Positions 4,636 through 6,040 of a stretch of DNA of 6,040 nucleotides are shown one piece after another. This DNA comes from an uncultured Bacilli bacterium (GTDB taxonomy: Bacteria > Bacillota_I > Bacilli_A > RF39 > UBA660). A model generated the notes under the pieces. That model saw only the letters and a program-made list of their open reading frames with translations. It ran no database searches and was not told the origin of the DNA. The stretch is from NCBI GenBank assembly GCA_947591175.1, contig CANQDB010000082.1:1-6040 (forward strand). Reading direction: 5' to 3'. The position numbers were made by a program, and so were the translations under genes. How positions within the stretch are numbered: the stretch's first letter is position 1; every line of letters begins with the position of its first letter.

Positions 4636-6040
4636 TTAAGGTACCAAAACTAGGCGGAAAGTAGCGCGGTCAAATGCAGCACCAGAATGAGTGCCTAAGT
4701 AACCAACTCCTGCATTTACATTTATGCTGCTGTAGTAGCCACCGCGGTAAGACCAAACGCTCCACTGAGACAAAGTATTAATATAATCTCCATACCAACT
4801 TGATGTTTCAGATAAAGCATGCCCATAACATATTCCATCACATGCCGTAGTAAAACTAGTTGTTTTGTATAAATCATAATATTTTTTATCTGGGAAGGCT
4901 ATTCCCTCAGAATAATCAGAACAACTAATAGAACTAATGCATACTTTACCATTAAATCCTGAAATATCACTCATTGGGTTTCCTTCTTCATCAGCAAGGA
5001 CTCCCATTACAAAATCATAAGCTCCACCAGACATATCATACACACCTGTTATGTTTCCAGTAGTTGATGCGCCAGGTCCTGCTAATCCTTTTCCATCTTG
5101 TAAATCTGTCATATCATCATATTTATATTGTCCCTCTTGTCTAGAGTCATCTTGTGATGGAGTTCCATTACTACTTCCAGTTATATAAGTATCAGATTTG
5201 TTTTGATACACTTCCTTATTGACACCATCATATAAAGTATTACCATACTTTCCATATTTACTTTGTGATAAATAAGCAACTGCTCCCCACTCACTATTCT
5301 TACTCATATGGGTATCTTCTGTCCCACTAAAGCCATATTCATCTTTAAATTCATCTATCATTTTTTGAGATAAGGTAAAGGCTTTTGCTACTTGAATACT
5401 TCTCCATGATGCAACATTAGGTTTTATTTGTGGTTTTATTGTATCTACATTACAATCCATTTCATCACTACAAGAGTCTTTAGGGCTCGTTTCAAATTTT
5501 CCATACCAGAATCCCTCTAAGTCTTCTTCTCCAAATTTGAAGGCTGGATGTAATTTATAGTCTCCTCCACTTTCGTCTGCAGTGTTACTTAAGAATCGTA
5601 CCTTTATTTCTCCTGGAGTTTCTTGAGAACCTCCCGCATAATTATTTCCTAATTTCGTTGTATCGTACTCATATCTTGGTATCCATACCCACATCGTATT
5701 TATATGATTTTCATCTATTATTGTTCCTGGTTCTTTACCTTCATATTGTTCTCTATAAGTAGGATCAATTGTTACAGCATTGGCCCACTCTTGTTTACTA
5801 TAATCATACCATTCATCAGAGGTATCCACTTTTTGCCAATGATTATCTTTATAAATAACTGGTATCATTCCTTGTGCCAATTCTGGAGCATTAGCTCCGG
5901 TAGAGTCTTTATAAACTGGTTTAATTGGTTTCGGTAATGGATTATTACTTGCATATACATTAACATTTACTGTGAATGTCTTTCCGCCATATACCCACGA
6001 ACCATTTTCATCTATTTCGTTGGCACTTTCATCTATCCAC
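4636..6040 (-). CDS. Large surface protein with FGE/C-type-lectin-like C-terminus (5' end outside window)
   Basis: The reading frame is open from the right edge (first whole codon at 6039) to TAA at 4638-4636, giving at least 467 residues; the true start lies outside. TTG 5880 is not the start, because the frame continues upstream without a break. Residues below count from 6039. The first part (about 1-50) is beta-rich with a Pro/Lys linker (PLPKPIKP). Then come PELAQGMIPVIY (52-63), the aromatic core MWVWIPRYEY (116-125) and FWYGKFETSP (177-186). EWGAVAYLSQ (250-259), GVYDMSGGAYDFVMG (332-346) and a final RGGYY...FRLVLVP (432-467) resemble the layout of the formylglycine-generating-enzyme (SUMF1)/C-type-lectin fold. 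Three close Cys pairs (190/196, 367/373, 400/404) suggest disulfides outside the cell. Similar gut-bacterial proteins, from memory, carry a pilin-type N-terminus; that part is not visible. A binding or adhesion role is inferred. The unusual C-terminal tail is described separately. Confidence 0.8.
   Translation of the reverse strand, partial: WIDESANEIDENGSWVYGGKTFTVNVNVYASNNPLPKPIKPVYKDSTGANAPELAQGMIPVIYKDNHWQKVDTSDEWYDYSKQEWANAVTIDPTYREQYEGKEPGTIIDENHINTMWVWIPRYEYDTTKLGNNYAGGSQETPGEIKVRFLSNTADESGGDYKLHPAFKFGEEDLEGFWYGKFETSPKDSCSDEMDCNVDTIKPQIKPNVASWRSIQVAKAFTLSQKMIDEFKDEYGFSGTEDTHMSKNSEWGAVAYLSQSKYGKYGNTLYDGVNKEVYQNKSDTYITGSSNGTPSQDDSRQEGQYKYDDMTDLQDGKGLAGPGASTTGNITGVYDMSGGAYDFVMGVLADEEGNPMSDISGFNGKVCISSISCSDYSEGIAFPDKKYYDLYKTTSFTTACDGICYGHALSETSSWYGDYINTLSQWSVWSYRGGYYSSINVNAGVGYLGTHSGAAFDRATFRLVLVP
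4639..4755 (-). other. Candidate variable region (DGR-like) at the end of the surface-protein gene
   Basis: The last 39 codons before the stop (W429 to P467) are about 49% GC by hand count, far above the AT-rich remainder. They use CGC for all three arginines and many other NNC codons (GGC, TAC, AGC, GAC, TTC), while neighbouring sequence prefers AT-ending codons. In diversity-generating retroelements, AAC-type codons of a template become random NNC codons in the variable region, which sits at the C-terminus of C-type-lectin-fold proteins, as here. The closing FRLVLVP stretch would be the invariant end. No template repeat or reverse transcriptase is in the window, so this remains a hypothesis. 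Confidence 0.4.

Noticed and set aside
5878..5880. TTG as the start of the surface-protein gene
   Set aside because: The frame continues upstream without a stop to the window edge with protein-like sequence (for example SWVYGGKTFTVNVNVYA), so the gene is cut by the window rather than starting here.
5704..5937. Plus-strand open frame of 77 codons
   Set aside because: It is antisense to the surface-protein gene, and its Phe/Ile-rich product mirrors the AT-rich opposite strand. No ribosome binding site supports it.
1..6040. Complete DGR, CRISPR array, insertion sequence or phage module
   Set aside because: No reverse transcriptase, template repeat, regular direct repeats, transposase or phage gene is visible on either strand; only the candidate variable region is present.

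Overview
This 6,040-base window is AT-rich and reads as a low-GC Bacillota (Firmicutes) genome, most likely an uncultured gut-type Bacilli lineage. That placement is an inference from composition, strong AGGAGG-like ribosome binding sites, GTG starts, a Gram-positive comEA-comEC pair, and a large surface protein of a kind I associate with gut Bacilli. The standard genetic code fits: the competence genes are full length with no internal TGA, and comEC itself ends in TGA.

Layout. Bases 84-1043 (+) encode a membrane-anchored or lipidated extracytoplasmic protein of unknown function. It ends in a strong hairpin terminator that it probably shares with the convergent gene at 1098-1607 (-), a small HD-domain phosphohydrolase-like protein. 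That gene has a good sigma-A-type promoter (TTGCAA, 17 bases, TATAAT) and a leader of about 100 bases that can fold. Next on the minus strand is a two-gene competence operon: comEA (3783-4517), the membrane-bound DNA receptor, and comEC (1814-3805), the DNA-uptake channel with a metallo-beta-lactamase-like domain. They overlap by 23 bases, and comEC begins at an internal GTG with its own Shine-Dalgarno sequence. The operon ends in a terminator with a GAAA loop. The comEB gene, which lies between these two in Bacillus subtilis, is absent.

Upstream of comEA, two tandem hairpins end a large minus-strand gene whose stop is at 4638-4636 and which runs off the right edge (at least 467 residues present). 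It is a probable cell-surface protein whose C-terminal part resembles the formylglycine-generating-enzyme/C-type-lectin fold. Its last ~39 codons differ sharply in composition from the rest of the window: about 49% GC by hand count, with CGC, GGC, TAC, AGC and GAC codons. Fold, position and codon pattern together make it a candidate variable region of a diversity-generating retroelement (DGR) target. No reverse transcriptase or template repeat lies in the window, so this is a hypothesis only.

Functionally, the only clear multi-gene unit is ComEA/ComEC DNA uptake. The surface protein, the membrane-anchored protein and the HD protein look like separate transcription units. No RNA genes, insertion sequences, CRISPR arrays or phage genes were seen.
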